A program made the position numbers and the translations under genes. From assembly GCA_964591295.1 (NCBI GenBank), contig CAZQAG010000001.1:1-64000 (forward strand): a DNA stretch of 64,000 nucleotides. The letters are read 5' to 3'. The stretch is from VAXT01 sp964591295. GTDB lineage: Bacteria; Actinomycetota; Thermoleophilia; Gaiellales; Gaiellaceae. Positions 40,549-49,516 of this stretch are shown piece after piece; within the stretch, counting starts at the first letter, position 1, and each line of letters begins with the position of its first letter. Below the pieces are notes generated by a model. It made no database searches and was not told the DNA's origin. It worked only from the letters and a program-made list of their open reading frames with translations.

Positions 40549-41676
40549 GTGAGGCGGCTGCTGCTGGTCAGCCATCGTCCCATCGACCAGGCCGGCGGCG
40601 GCGCTGCCCGCTGGCGCTCGTTCGCGCGGCATCTGCCGGGGCTCGGCTGGGAGCTCGACGTTGTCTCAGGGGGCGGCGCCGACGAGTTTGCGGCGCCACG
40701 ACGGGCTCAGGCGCGGGCAAGGGTGATGGAGGCTGCCGGGCGCCTGGCGAATCCCGTGTTCCGCGCGGCCGGGCTGCGACCCGAGGCTATGCCGCTGTCG
40801 ACCGCCTGGGTCGCTCGCGGCTCGGCGCAGGTGCGGCGCCGGGTGCGGGAGGGGGACTACGAGGCGGTGCTGGCGACCGGGCCGCCGTTCGCGGCGCTCA
40901 TGGCCGCCAGGCTTGCTCACGGGGAGCTGCCGCTCGTCGTCGAGCTTCGTGACCTCTGGGCCGGAAACCCGGCCTTCGATCGCGGCGGGCCGATTTTGGG
41001 GCGGCTCGAGTCATGGGTCGTACAGGAGAGCACCGCGGTCGTCGCCGTGACCTCCGAAGCTGCCGACGATCTCCGGCGACGCCACCCCGGCGCGCGGATC
41101 GAGTCGATCCCGAACGGCTTCGAGCCCGAGCTGCTCGAGCTGCGCCGGAAGACGAGCGGGACGACGATCCTCCACTCGGGGACGCTCACGAAAGACCGGC
41201 CGCTCGCACCCCTTCTCCGGGCTCTGCGGCCCCCGCTCCGGCTCGTGCTCCACGGGTATGTCGTGCCTGAGATCCTCGCGGAGGTCGCGCGGTCGGGGAA
41301 GGACGTGGAGCTCGTGCCTCCCTCGGCGCGGGAGGATGCGGTTCGGCGAATCGCCGCCGCCGACGTGGCGCTGGTCACGCAAGGCCACGGAGCCGGCGAC
41401 AAGACGGCAGTAGCGGCCAAGGTCTACGAGTACCTGGCGCTCGGCAAGCCGATCCTGTCGATCACCGACGGCGGGGCGACGGAGAAGCTCTTGCAGCGCC
41501 TGGGAGCCGATCGCCTCGCCGCGCGCCTCGACGACGAGCGCTCGATCGAGGCCGCGCTCGAGCTAATCCTCGCCGGGGATCTCCCCGAGCCGGTTGCAGT
41601 GGAGAAGCTCGCGCCCTACGAGCGGCCGCGCCTGGCGCAGCAGGTGGTAGCCCTCCTCGACTCGCTCGTGGCCTAG
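40549..41676 (+). CDS. Glycosyltransferase family 4-like
   Basis: A 375-residue GT-B enzyme. It starts MRRLLLVSHRPIDQAGGGAARW, has VELRDLWAGNP and IESIPNGFEPELLEL in the linker region, and KVYEYLALGKPILSI at the donor site, where the usual EX7E is reduced to this pattern. GTG 40549 gives the canonical first strand; an upstream ATG at 40519 would share CATG with the divergent flippase start. It overlaps the convergent methyltransferase by 4 bp. Donor unknown. Confidence 0.82.
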   Translation: MRRLLLVSHRPIDQAGGGAARWRSFARHLPGLGWELDVVSGGGADEFAAPRRAQARARVMEAAGRLANPVFRAAGLRPEAMPLSTAWVARGSAQVRRRVREGDYEAVLATGPPFAALMAARLAHGELPLVVELRDLWAGNPAFDRGGPILGRLESWVVQESTAVVAVTSEAADDLRRRHPGARIESIPNGFEPELLELRRKTSGTTILHSGTLTKDRPLAPLLRALRPPLRLVLHGYVVPEILAEVARSGKDVELVPPSAREDAVRRIAAADVALVTQGHGAGDKTAVAAKVYEYLALGKPILSITDGGATEKLLQRLGADRLAARLDDERSIEAALELILAGDLPEPVAVEKLAPYERPRLAQQVVALLDSLVA

Positions 41677-42446
41677 GAAGGCTTGACGGCCGCGATGTAG
41701 TAGTCCGACGCGATCCGCGGCAGCCGCTCTCCCAGCTTCTTGTTCAACGCCATCACGCGCGGAATTCCGGAGAAGGCGAAGTCCGTGAAGGGCCCGCAGA
41801 AGAGGATCGCGCCCCGCGCCTCGACCACGTCGAAGCCCGCCTGACCGAGGATGCGGTGGATCGAGCGCCACGTAAAGCGCTGCTTGTGCGGTGAGTCGGC
41901 GAGCGTCATCAGCTCCTCTGCTCCGCTCCATTCCGCGTGCCGTGCCTTCAGCCGCCGCAGCCTCCCCGCCAGCCTGCCGGAGCGGGCCCTCCGATAGAGC
42001 CGGTCGACGCCGGTCCGATACCAGAGCAGGTTCTCGAGCTCGAAGAAGCTGTAGCCGTTCGGGGTCGTCACGAGCAGCTTTCCGCCCGGGACCAGCCGGT
42101 CGCGGATGAGCGCGAGCGAGTCCCGGAGCTCGTCGTCGTCGAGGTGCTCGAGGATCTCCGACGCGATGACCGCGTCGAACGGCCCGGAGAGGTCCCTCAG
42201 GTCGATCGCCTGGAGCGCGTCCGGGTCGAGGCCGGCCTCCGTCAAGAGCTCGCGACCGCGCTCGATGCTGGGCTCGTCCAGGTCGACGCCGGTCACGTCG
42301 TAGCCCCAGGCCCGTAGCGGAATCGTGATCAGCCGCCCGGTGCCGCAGCCGAACTCCACAGCGCGGTCTTCGGGGCGCAGGTTGTCCCGGAGCCAGTGCA
42401 GCCGCTGTTGATGGCCGTAGATGTTCTCCTGCGGAAGGACGTTCAT
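41673..42446 (-). CDS. SAM-dependent methyltransferase
   Basis: A 257-residue class I methyltransferase: AVEFGCGTGRLITIPLRAWG, VTGVDLDEPSIERGRELL, VIASEILEHLDDDELRDSL and KLLVTTPNGYSFFELE. The N-terminal YGHQQRLHWLRDNL and C-terminal hydrophobic and basic part are shared with small-molecule or glycan methyltransferases. It follows the UDP-GlcNAc 2-epimerase gene by 8 nt on the same strand and is probably co-transcribed with it. Confidence 0.83.
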   Translation of the reverse strand: MNVLPQENIYGHQQRLHWLRDNLRPEDRAVEFGCGTGRLITIPLRAWGYDVTGVDLDEPSIERGRELLTEAGLDPDALQAIDLRDLSGPFDAVIASEILEHLDDDELRDSLALIRDRLVPGGKLLVTTPNGYSFFELENLLWYRTGVDRLYRRARSGRLAGRLRRLKARHAEWSGAEELMTLADSPHKQRFTWRSIHRILGQAGFDVVEARGAILFCGPFTDFAFSGIPRVMALNKKLGERLPRIASDYYIAAVKPS

Positions 42447-42454
42447 GTGGTCCG

Positions 42455-43549
42455 CTAGCCCATGCCCGCGAGCACTTCGACGATCCGCTCGGAGGCCTTG
42501 CCGTCCCAGAGCGGCGGAATGTGCGCCTCCTTCCCCTTGCGGGCCGAGATCAGCGCCGGGACCTCGGCGATCCGCTTCGGATCGAGCCCCAGAAGGACGT
42601 TCGTCCCCATCGAGACCGTGATCGGGCGCTCGGTGTTCGCACGCAGGGTGAAGCAGGGCAGGCCGAGGAAGGTCGTCTCCTCCTGGATGCCACCCGAGTC
42701 CGTCAGCACTCCCGCCGACCCAGCAACGAGGCTCAGGAACTCGACGTAGCCGACCGGCTCGATCAGCCTGAGCCGCTCGAGATCGATGTCGATCGCCAGC
42801 GTCTCGAGCGCCGCGCGTGTCCGCGGGTGAACCGGGAAGACGACAGGCAGCTCGGCCGAGATGCCCGCCAGTTGCCCCATCGCCTCGGCCAGCAAGGGAC
42901 CGTCCACGAGGGCGGGGCGGTGCAGCGTGACGACCAGGTACTCGCCCCTCGGGAGGTCGCGCTCCTCGGGCGCGCCGCGCGCGTCGATTCGCTCCCGCAT
43001 GGCGACGAGGGAGTCGATCATCGTGTTGCCGACGTCGTGGATCCCGTGCGCAGGGCAGCCTTCCGCGAGCAGGTTGTCGCGTGCCTCGGGCGAGTGGATG
43101 AAGAGAAAGTCCGACACCTGGTCGGCGACGATGCGGTTGATCTCCTCGGGCATCGTCCGGTCGAACGAGCGCAGCCCGGCCTCCACGTGCCCGATCGGCA
43201 AGAGCAGCTTCGCGGCCGTCAGCGCCGCCGCCATCGTCGAGTTCACGTCGCCGGGAACGAGGACGACATCCGGCTCGGCCTCGAGCAGCACCGGCTCCAG
43301 CCGCTCCATGACCGCGGCGGTCTGCTGGGCGTGTGACCCGGAGCCGACCCCGAGCGAATAGTCGGGGTCGCCCACTCCGAGCTCTTCGAGGAAGATCTCG
43401 GACATCTCACGGTCGTAGTGCTGGCCGGTGTGGACGAGGACGTGCTCGAACTCGTCGCCGCGCCGCTGAAGCTCGGCCGCGATCGGCGCGATCTTCATCA
43501 TGTTCGGCCGCGTGCCGACGACCGAAAGAACCTTGCGGCGCTTAGCCAT
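42455..43549 (-). CDS. wecB: UDP-N-acetylglucosamine 2-epimerase (non-hydrolysing)
   Basis: A 364-residue GT-B-fold enzyme interconverting UDP-GlcNAc and UDP-ManNAc for surface glycans. Motifs: VVGTRPNMMKIAPIAAEL, HTGQHYDREMS, GHVEAGLRSFDRTMPEEINR, and DSGGIQEETTFLG. All conserved blocks of the family are present and length is normal. The -10-like TATCCT lies 9 nt before ATG. It heads a two-gene unit with the methyltransferase. No UDP-ManNAc dehydrogenase (WecC) gene is seen in the window. Confidence 0.92.
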   Translation of the reverse strand: MAKRRKVLSVVGTRPNMMKIAPIAAELQRRGDEFEHVLVHTGQHYDREMSEIFLEELGVGDPDYSLGVGSGSHAQQTAAVMERLEPVLLEAEPDVVLVPGDVNSTMAAALTAAKLLLPIGHVEAGLRSFDRTMPEEINRIVADQVSDFLFIHSPEARDNLLAEGCPAHGIHDVGNTMIDSLVAMRERIDARGAPEERDLPRGEYLVVTLHRPALVDGPLLAEAMGQLAGISAELPVVFPVHPRTRAALETLAIDIDLERLRLIEPVGYVEFLSLVAGSAGVLTDSGGIQEETTFLGLPCFTLRANTERPITVSMGTNVLLGLDPKRIAEVPALISARKGKEAHIPPLWDGKASERIVEVLAGMG

Positions 43550-43558
43550 GCGGTAAAG

Positions 43559-43564
43559 AGGATA
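43559..43564 (-). promoter_or_regulatory. -10 hexamer TATCCT for the wecB unit
   Basis: Minus-strand TATCCT ends 9 nt before ATG 43549, the longest spacing of the set. Confidence 0.4.
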
Positions 43565-43598
43565 GAGAGGGGCCCGGTCCGACGGCCTTCGCTGCCGA

Positions 43599-43604
43599 TA
43601 CTCT
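43599..43604 (+). promoter_or_regulatory. -10 hexamer TACTCT for the oxidoreductase-AsnB-lyase unit
   Basis: TACTCT ends 7 nt before GTG 43612. Confidence 0.5.
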
Positions 43605-43611
43605 CAACCGC

Positions 43612-45759
43612 GTGAAACAAGTCGTTTTGCGGGGTGGAAAGACCCAGGTCGTCGACGTGCCGGAGCCGGCGCCGACTCCCGGCTTCGTCCTGGTCGCGAA
43701 CGCTGCGTCTGCGATCTCGAGCGGCACGGAGCGCTCGGTCGTCGCGTCCGGCTCGGGCTCGCTCGCGGCACGGGCGATCAAGAATCCACAGCTCGTCGCG
43801 CAGACCCTCCGCCATGCTCGCGAGCACGGGGTGCGCGAGACGATCGGGGCCGTCAAGGGCGCCGTCGCCGAGGACTCTCCGCTCGGGTACTCGACGGCGG
43901 GAACCGTGATCGATACCGGCGGCCTCGCCGGACTACACGTCGGCCAGCGGGTCGCCGCTGCAGGCGCGGGCCAGGCGAACCATGCGGAGGTCGTCTCCGT
44001 GCCGGCGAACCTCATTGCTCCCGTGCCGGAGGGCGTGTCGCTCCGGGACGCGTCCTTCGGAGCCATAGGCGCGATCGCTATCCAGGGCGTTCGCCGGGCG
44101 GCGCCGACCCTTGGCGAGCGCGTCGTCGTCGTCGGGCTCGGGCTGCTCGGCCTGATCACGGTGCAGGCTCTCCGTGCCGCCGGTTGTCGCGTGGCCGGGG
44201 TCGAGCCGATCGACGCCCGCCGTGCGCTCGGCAAGGACCTCGGGGCCGAGCTCGTGCTGGAGCCCGCCGAGGCCGTCGATGCCGTCATGGGCTGGACCGA
44301 CAGCGTAGGAGCAGACGCAGTGATCGTCACGGCGTCGGCGAAGGGCGACGAGCTCGTCAACGACTCGGTGCGCATGGTGCGGCGCAAGGGTCGCGTCGTA
44401 CCGGTCGGCGACATCGGGCTCGGGCTCGCCCGCGAGGCGCTGTACGAACGCGAGGCAGACGTCCTCATCTCGACCTCGTACGGGCCGGGCCGCTACGACC
44501 CGTCCTACGAGGCAGACGGCATCGACTACCCGCTGCCGTACGCGCGCTGGACCGCCGGGCGGAACATCGAGGAGTTCCTGCGCCTGCTCTCCGAAGGCCT
44601 CGTCCAGCTCGACCCGCTCATCCAGCTCGAGCTGCCCGTCGAGCGGGCGGTCGAGGCCTACGACGCGCTTGCCGGCACCCCGCCGCCGCTCGCGGCAGCG
44701 CTGACCTATTCGGAGCGGAGCGCGAGCGAGAAACCGATGACCCGCTCGTCGGCGCCGTCGGGGTCCGGCGACGGCTCCGAGATTCGCGTCGCTCTCATCG
44801 GCGCCGGCGGCTTCGTGCGCTCGATGCACCTCCCGAACCTGCAACGCGAAGACGGCGTCCGCATCACGACGGTCGTCAGCCTCGGAGGGTCGTCGGCCGC
44901 CTTTCTTGCACGCTCGCTCAACGGGGCGCTGCCGGGGACGGACTGGCGTGAGGCCATGGCTGCACCGGACGTCGACCTCGTGGTCGTCGCAACGCGGCAC
45001 GACTCGCACGCGGAGATCTCGGCCGCGGCATTGAGAGCGGGCAAGGCGGTCTTCGTCGAGAAGCCGCTCGGTCTCACGCGCGAGGAGATCGACGACGTCT
45101 GGGCGGCCGGCGAGACGAACGACCGCCTGGCGATCGGCTTCAACCGGCCGTTCTCAGAGCTGGCCCGCAGCCTCGCTGAGGAGACGAGACGTCTCACGGG
45201 CCCCTCTCAGCTCGTGTACCGAGTCAGCTCTCCGGTACCGCACGACCACTGGCTGAACGACCCGCTCGAGGGGGGCGGACGCATCCTCGGCGAGGCGTGT
45301 CACATGTTCGACTTCGCCAACTGGCTGCTGGGCACGCCTGAGCGCGTCATCGCGGCGGCTGTGCCGGCACCCGCCGGCGTTGGCTCGCCCGAGAGCGCCT
45401 CTGTCACGATCCAGTACGCTGACGGCTCGGTGGCGACGATCCACTATTCGGGTCTCGGTCCCGCCTCGATGCCGAAGGAGCGAGTCGAGCTCTTGCGCAG
45501 CGGACGCTCCTGGGTCCTCGACGACTTCCGCACCCTGACGTCTTTCGGCGCCGACGGGACACAGACGAAGAGCAGTCGCGGCGACAAGGGGCATGCCGAG
45601 CTCCTGCACCGCACGCTGGCGGCGACGCGCGGGGAGCAGCCGTTCGAGCCCGGACTCGGAGCTGCCTATATCGCGCAGAGCGTCGGCCTCGCAGCCCTCG
45701 AGTCGATCGCTTCGGGACAGCCGGTCCAGGTTCAGCGACCTCCCGAGAGGTCCGGCTGA
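43612..45759 (+). CDS. Bi-domain oxidoreductase: MDR alcohol-dehydrogenase-like plus Gfo/Idh/MocA
   Basis: A 715-residue fusion. Residues about 1-350 are a medium-chain dehydrogenase fold (GYSTAGTVIDTGG, cofactor loop VVVVGLGLLGLITVQAL) lacking an obvious structural zinc cluster. Residues about 385-700 are a Gfo/Idh/MocA sugar oxidoreductase (VALIGAGGFVRSMHLPNL, VFVEKPLGLTREEID, LGEACHMFDFANWLLG). This fusion is a recognised family found beside heparinase-like and asparagine-synthase-like genes in capsule clusters, exactly as here. The reaction is unknown; oxidation or reduction of a nucleotide-linked sugar is inferred. The stop overlaps the AsnB ATG (TGATG). Confidence 0.88.
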   Translation: MKQVVLRGGKTQVVDVPEPAPTPGFVLVANAASAISSGTERSVVASGSGSLAARAIKNPQLVAQTLRHAREHGVRETIGAVKGAVAEDSPLGYSTAGTVIDTGGLAGLHVGQRVAAAGAGQANHAEVVSVPANLIAPVPEGVSLRDASFGAIGAIAIQGVRRAAPTLGERVVVVGLGLLGLITVQALRAAGCRVAGVEPIDARRALGKDLGAELVLEPAEAVDAVMGWTDSVGADAVIVTASAKGDELVNDSVRMVRRKGRVVPVGDIGLGLAREALYEREADVLISTSYGPGRYDPSYEADGIDYPLPYARWTAGRNIEEFLRLLSEGLVQLDPLIQLELPVERAVEAYDALAGTPPPLAAALTYSERSASEKPMTRSSAPSGSGDGSEIRVALIGAGGFVRSMHLPNLQREDGVRITTVVSLGGSSAAFLARSLNGALPGTDWREAMAAPDVDLVVVATRHDSHAEISAAALRAGKAVFVEKPLGLTREEIDDVWAAGETNDRLAIGFNRPFSELARSLAEETRRLTGPSQLVYRVSSPVPHDHWLNDPLEGGGRILGEACHMFDFANWLLGTPERVIAAAVPAPAGVGSPESASVTIQYADGSVATIHYSGLGPASMPKERVELLRSGRSWVLDDFRTLTSFGADGTQTKSSRGDKGHAELLHRTLAATRGEQPFEPGLGAAYIAQSVGLAALESIASGQPVQVQRPPERSG

Positions 45760-47690
45760 TGTGCGGTATCTGCGGAATCCTCGGCACCCGCGACGACTTC
45801 CGGGTCGACGAGGAGCTCGTGACGAGCATGCGGGAGCGCATCCACCACCGCGGTCCCGACGACGGGGGCTCCTGGCACTCGCCGGAGAACCGTGTCGCCC
45901 TCGGCCACCGGCGCCTCTCGATCATCGACCTCACCGACGCCGGCCACCAGCCGATGTCGAACGAGGACGGCACCGTCTGGATCACGTTCGGCGGCGAGAT
46001 CTACAACCACATGGACATTCGGCCCGAGCTGGAGGCGAAGGGGCATCTCTACCGCTCCAACACCGACACGGAGACGATCATCCACCTCTACGAGGAGGAA
46101 GGCCCTCGCTGCGTGGAGCGCCTCGACGGAATGTTCCACTACGCGATCTGGGACGGCCGCACGCGCGAGCTGCACCTCACTCGTGACCGGCTGGGGAAGA
46201 AGCCGCTCTACTACGCGCACACCGACGGCGGCTTCGCGTTCGCCTCCGAGATCAAGGCTCTCCTCGAGCATCCGGCGATCTCACCCGAGCTCGACGAGGA
46301 AGCGTTCTTCCATTACCTGACGTTCGTCTGCACGCCCGCACCGCTGACGATGTTCAAGGGGATCCGGAAGCTCGGCCCGGCCGAGCGGATGACAGTGCGT
46401 CCGGACGGGTCGACCGAGATCGAGACGTACTGGAGCCCGATGTCGCAGAGCGCCGCGGCAGAGGTGGCGTCGCTCGAGGAGCCGGAGCTCGAAGAGCGCC
46501 TGCTCGAGCTCCTGCGAGAGTCGATCCGCCGGCGCATGATGTCCGACGTCCCGTTCGGAGTCTTCCTCTCCGGGGGCCTCGACTCCTCGACGAACGTCGC
46601 GCTCATGTCCGAGCTGATGTCGAATCCCGTGCGCACGTTCTCGGTCGGATACGCGGACTACGAGGCCTACAACGAGCTCGAGCACGCACGCCGCATCGCC
46701 ACGAAGTTCGGGACCGACCATCACGAGGTGATCATCGACTCGGCGGATCTCGAGAGGTTCCTCCCCGATCTCATCTACCACCAGGACGAGCCCATCGCCG
46801 ACTGGGTCGCCGTGCCGCTCCATTACGTCTCGAAGCTCGCGCGAGACGACGGAACGGTCGTCGTGCAGATCGGAGAAGGCTCGGACGAGCTCTTTCACGG
46901 GTATCCGGGTTACCACAGCCACGCCCGCTTCGATTCGCGTTACCTGCCTCCCTTCCAGCGGGTACCCAGGCCGCTGCGACGAGCGCTGAGCAGCGGCGTG
47001 ACCGCCTGGTCGCGGCGCTCCGGCCGGTTCGTGGGACACGCCGAGGCGCTCGAGCAAGCAGCCGAGGGACGAAACTCCTTCTGGGGCGGCGCGATCGCCT
47101 ATCACGGGGAGCTCAAGAGCCGGATCCTCTCGAACGGAAGGGCCTATCCGGATTCGTACGAGATCGTCCAGCGCTTCTTGCGCGAGGCCGAGGAGCAGCT
47201 CCCCGGAGCCGACCTCCTGCAGAAGATGACCTACCTCGAGCTCAAGAACCGGCTCGCCGAGCTCCTGCTGATGCGGGTCGACAAGATGACGATGGCGAAC
47301 TCCGTCGAGGCGCGCGTCCCGTTCCTCGACCGCGCTCTCGTCGAGTTCGCGATGGCGTTGCCGCCCGAGATGAAGGTCCGCGGAAACGAGGGCAAGTACC
47401 TGCTCAAGCGCGCCGTCGCGAACATCCTCCCGCCGGAGATCGTGAACCGCCCCAAGCAGGGCTTCTCGGCACCGGTCAGCGAGTGGTTCCGTGCCGACCT
47501 CGGGGAGCGTGCGCAGCGGGAGATCCGCTCCTCGTCGCTGGTCGAGCGAGGCCTCCTGAACTACGAGGCGATCGACGACCTGTGGGGCGCCCATCGCGCC
47601 GGCCGGGGCGACTGGGCCTTCCAGCTGTGGAACATCTACAACGTGAGCGTCTGGCACGACCTCTGGGTCGCAGGGCGCGCTCTGGCCTGA
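45759..47690 (+). CDS. asnB: Asparagine synthase-like glutamine amidotransferase
   Basis: A 643-residue enzyme. The N-terminal glutaminase domain starts MCGICG (nucleophile Cys2) with RIHHRGPDDGG and GGEIYNHMD. The synthetase domain has the ATP-binding SGGLDSS loop and GEGSDELFHGYPGY. In polysaccharide loci, AsnB homologues often amidate uronic acids rather than aspartate, so the gene symbol marks the family only. It is the middle gene of a three-gene plus-strand unit. A second, distinct AsnB homologue lies at 60837-62747. Confidence 0.9.
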   Translation: MCGICGILGTRDDFRVDEELVTSMRERIHHRGPDDGGSWHSPENRVALGHRRLSIIDLTDAGHQPMSNEDGTVWITFGGEIYNHMDIRPELEAKGHLYRSNTDTETIIHLYEEEGPRCVERLDGMFHYAIWDGRTRELHLTRDRLGKKPLYYAHTDGGFAFASEIKALLEHPAISPELDEEAFFHYLTFVCTPAPLTMFKGIRKLGPAERMTVRPDGSTEIETYWSPMSQSAAAEVASLEEPELEERLLELLRESIRRRMMSDVPFGVFLSGGLDSSTNVALMSELMSNPVRTFSVGYADYEAYNELEHARRIATKFGTDHHEVIIDSADLERFLPDLIYHQDEPIADWVAVPLHYVSKLARDDGTVVVQIGEGSDELFHGYPGYHSHARFDSRYLPPFQRVPRPLRRALSSGVTAWSRRSGRFVGHAEALEQAAEGRNSFWGGAIAYHGELKSRILSNGRAYPDSYEIVQRFLREAEEQLPGADLLQKMTYLELKNRLAELLLMRVDKMTMANSVEARVPFLDRALVEFAMALPPEMKVRGNEGKYLLKRAVANILPPEIVNRPKQGFSAPVSEWFRADLGERAQREIRSSSLVERGLLNYEAIDDLWGAHRAGRGDWAFQLWNIYNVSVWHDLWVAGRALA

Positions 47691-47695
47691 CGGAG

Positions 47696-49516
47696 TTGAG
47701 ACCGAGTCTCCGCGAGGGGGTCGCCCTCTGGCGGCATGCGGGTCTCCGGCGAGGCGGGCTGGCCTCGGCACGGCGAGTCGGAGGCCTGGTGCGCGGCGCC
47801 GCTCGAGAGGCTCGTCTCCGCGCGAGACCGCCGAAGGCTGCACCGGGCGAGCTTGCCGCCGCGCTCGGCGGAGCCGGCCCCGTCGATTCGCTCCGAGGCT
47901 CGGTGCTTGCGGCCATGCCGAGCGTCGCCCGCTTCGAGCGGGAGCTCGACGACTCCGTCGTCCAGCGCGCCGACGAGATCGTCGCCCATCGGTTCGACCT
48001 TCTCGGCTCCGGCCCGACGGAGCTCGGAAGGGAGATCGACTGGCGGGCGGACTTCAAGACGGGTCGGCGCTGGCCGCTGCGACACGGGTCTTTGCTTCCC
48101 GTCTCCTACGGCGACGGATCCGACATCAAGGTCCCGTGGGAGCTCTCCCGCGCCCAGCACCTTCCGCTCCTCGCCGGCGCCCACCGACTGACGGGAGAGA
48201 GGCGCTATCTGGACGAGATCGGTGGCCAGCTGAGCGACTGGATCCACGCCAACCCCGTCGAGCTCGGCCCGAACTGGGCCTGCACGATGGACGTCGCGAT
48301 CCGGGCGGCCAACTGGACGACCACCCTCTCGATAGCCGCCGAGGCCGTGGCAGAAGAGCCGTGGCTCACTCCCGCGCTCGAAAGCCTGCTGCTCCACGGG
48401 CGGTTCATCCGGGCCCACCTCGAGGACGGCCAGGTGCGGGGTAACCACTATCTGTCCGACGTCGTCGGCCTGCTGCCCGTGGCCGCCCTGTTCTCCTCCG
48501 GCTCCGAGGGCAGGAGGTGGGCCGAATGGGCTGTGGGCGAGCTCGCCTCTGAGATGGAGCACCAGATTCGCGCCGACGGCGGCGCGCACGAGGCGTCGAT
48601 TCCGTATCACCGCCTCGTCACCGAGCTCTTCCTGTGCGGCACCCAGGCGGCCGAGGCCCTCGTTCCGGGACGCCTGCCGCCGTGGTACCACGAGCGGCTC
48701 GACCTGATGCTCGGGTTTGTCGCCGGTTACACCCGGCCCGACGGGCTTGCGCCGCAGATCGGCGATGCCGACGACGGGCGCTTCCTGCCGCTCGGCGACT
48801 ACGGGCGGGATCCGCGTGACCACCGGCATCTCTTCGCGCAGGCCGGTCGCGAGTTCATGCCGGGGACGGGACCCGCCTCCTTCCCCGAGAGCGGCTTCTA
48901 CGTCATGCGCGAGGGCGACCTGTACGTGATCGTTCGCTGCGGCGACACCGGCCGCTACGGCCTGGGGGGCCATTCCCACAACGACCAGCTCTCGTTCGAG
49001 CTGGCGAACGGCGCAGAGCCGCTCGTCGTCGACCCGGGGACCTTCCTGTACACGCCTGACCCCGAGGCGCGGAACCTCTTCCGGTCGACGGGCTTCCACT
49101 CGACGCTGCGCATCGACCGTGGCGAGCAGAACGAGTTGCGGACGGACGATCTCTTCGCGATGGAAGACCGAGCGCAAGCGGAGGCCCTCCACTGGGACGG
49201 CACCGCGTTCGAGGGACGGCATCACGGCTTTCCGGGGGCGACCCACACGCGACGGCTCGACCTCGGAAGGAACGGGATTCGCATTCGCGACACGGTCGAG
49301 TCCACCGCGGCGCGAGACCTCGAGTGGACGTTTCCGCTGGCTCCGGGCGCCGAGAGCAAGGTGGAGATCAGCGCCGAGGGCCTGGAGTTCCGGCCCGAGC
49401 CAGGCTGGTACTCGCCGAGTTACGGCGTTCGGGTGCCGACGACGTTCCTTCGCGCCCGCCGCCGGTCGAGGCCCGGCGAGGACGTCACTGAGATCACCGT
49501 CAGAGCATCTTCCTGA
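47696..49516 (+). CDS. Heparinase II/III-like polysaccharide lyase
   Basis: About 606 residues. Residues about 140-340 form the alpha/alpha toroid (VPWELSRAQHLPLLAGAHRLTG, MDVAIRAANWTTTLSI, GNHYLSDVVGLL) and the beta-sandwich carries GGHSHNDQLSFELANG and VDPGTFLYTPD, diagnostic of heparinase II/III. No signal peptide is visible, unlike secreted lyases, so it may act in the cytosol on precursors or be exported otherwise. The start is uncertain: TTG 47696 is near the AsnB stop; CTG 47687 or GTG 47789 are alternatives. Such proteins are typical partners of the bi-domain oxidoreductase and AsnB. It overlaps the convergent GT2 by 17 bp. Confidence 0.85.
   Translation: MRPSLREGVALWRHAGLRRGGLASARRVGGLVRGAAREARLRARPPKAAPGELAAALGGAGPVDSLRGSVLAAMPSVARFERELDDSVVQRADEIVAHRFDLLGSGPTELGREIDWRADFKTGRRWPLRHGSLLPVSYGDGSDIKVPWELSRAQHLPLLAGAHRLTGERRYLDEIGGQLSDWIHANPVELGPNWACTMDVAIRAANWTTTLSIAAEAVAEEPWLTPALESLLLHGRFIRAHLEDGQVRGNHYLSDVVGLLPVAALFSSGSEGRRWAEWAVGELASEMEHQIRADGGAHEASIPYHRLVTELFLCGTQAAEALVPGRLPPWYHERLDLMLGFVAGYTRPDGLAPQIGDADDGRFLPLGDYGRDPRDHRHLFAQAGREFMPGTGPASFPESGFYVMREGDLYVIVRCGDTGRYGLGGHSHNDQLSFELANGAEPLVVDPGTFLYTPDPEARNLFRSTGFHSTLRIDRGEQNELRTDDLFAMEDRAQAEALHWDGTAFEGRHHGFPGATHTRRLDLGRNGIRIRDTVESTAARDLEWTFPLAPGAESKVEISAEGLEFRPEPGWYSPSYGVRVPTTFLRARRRSRPGEDVTEITVRASS

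Noticed and set aside
46281..47843. Minus-strand frame of about 520 codons opposite the first AsnB homologue
   Set aside because: Antisense shadow with no recognisable fold.
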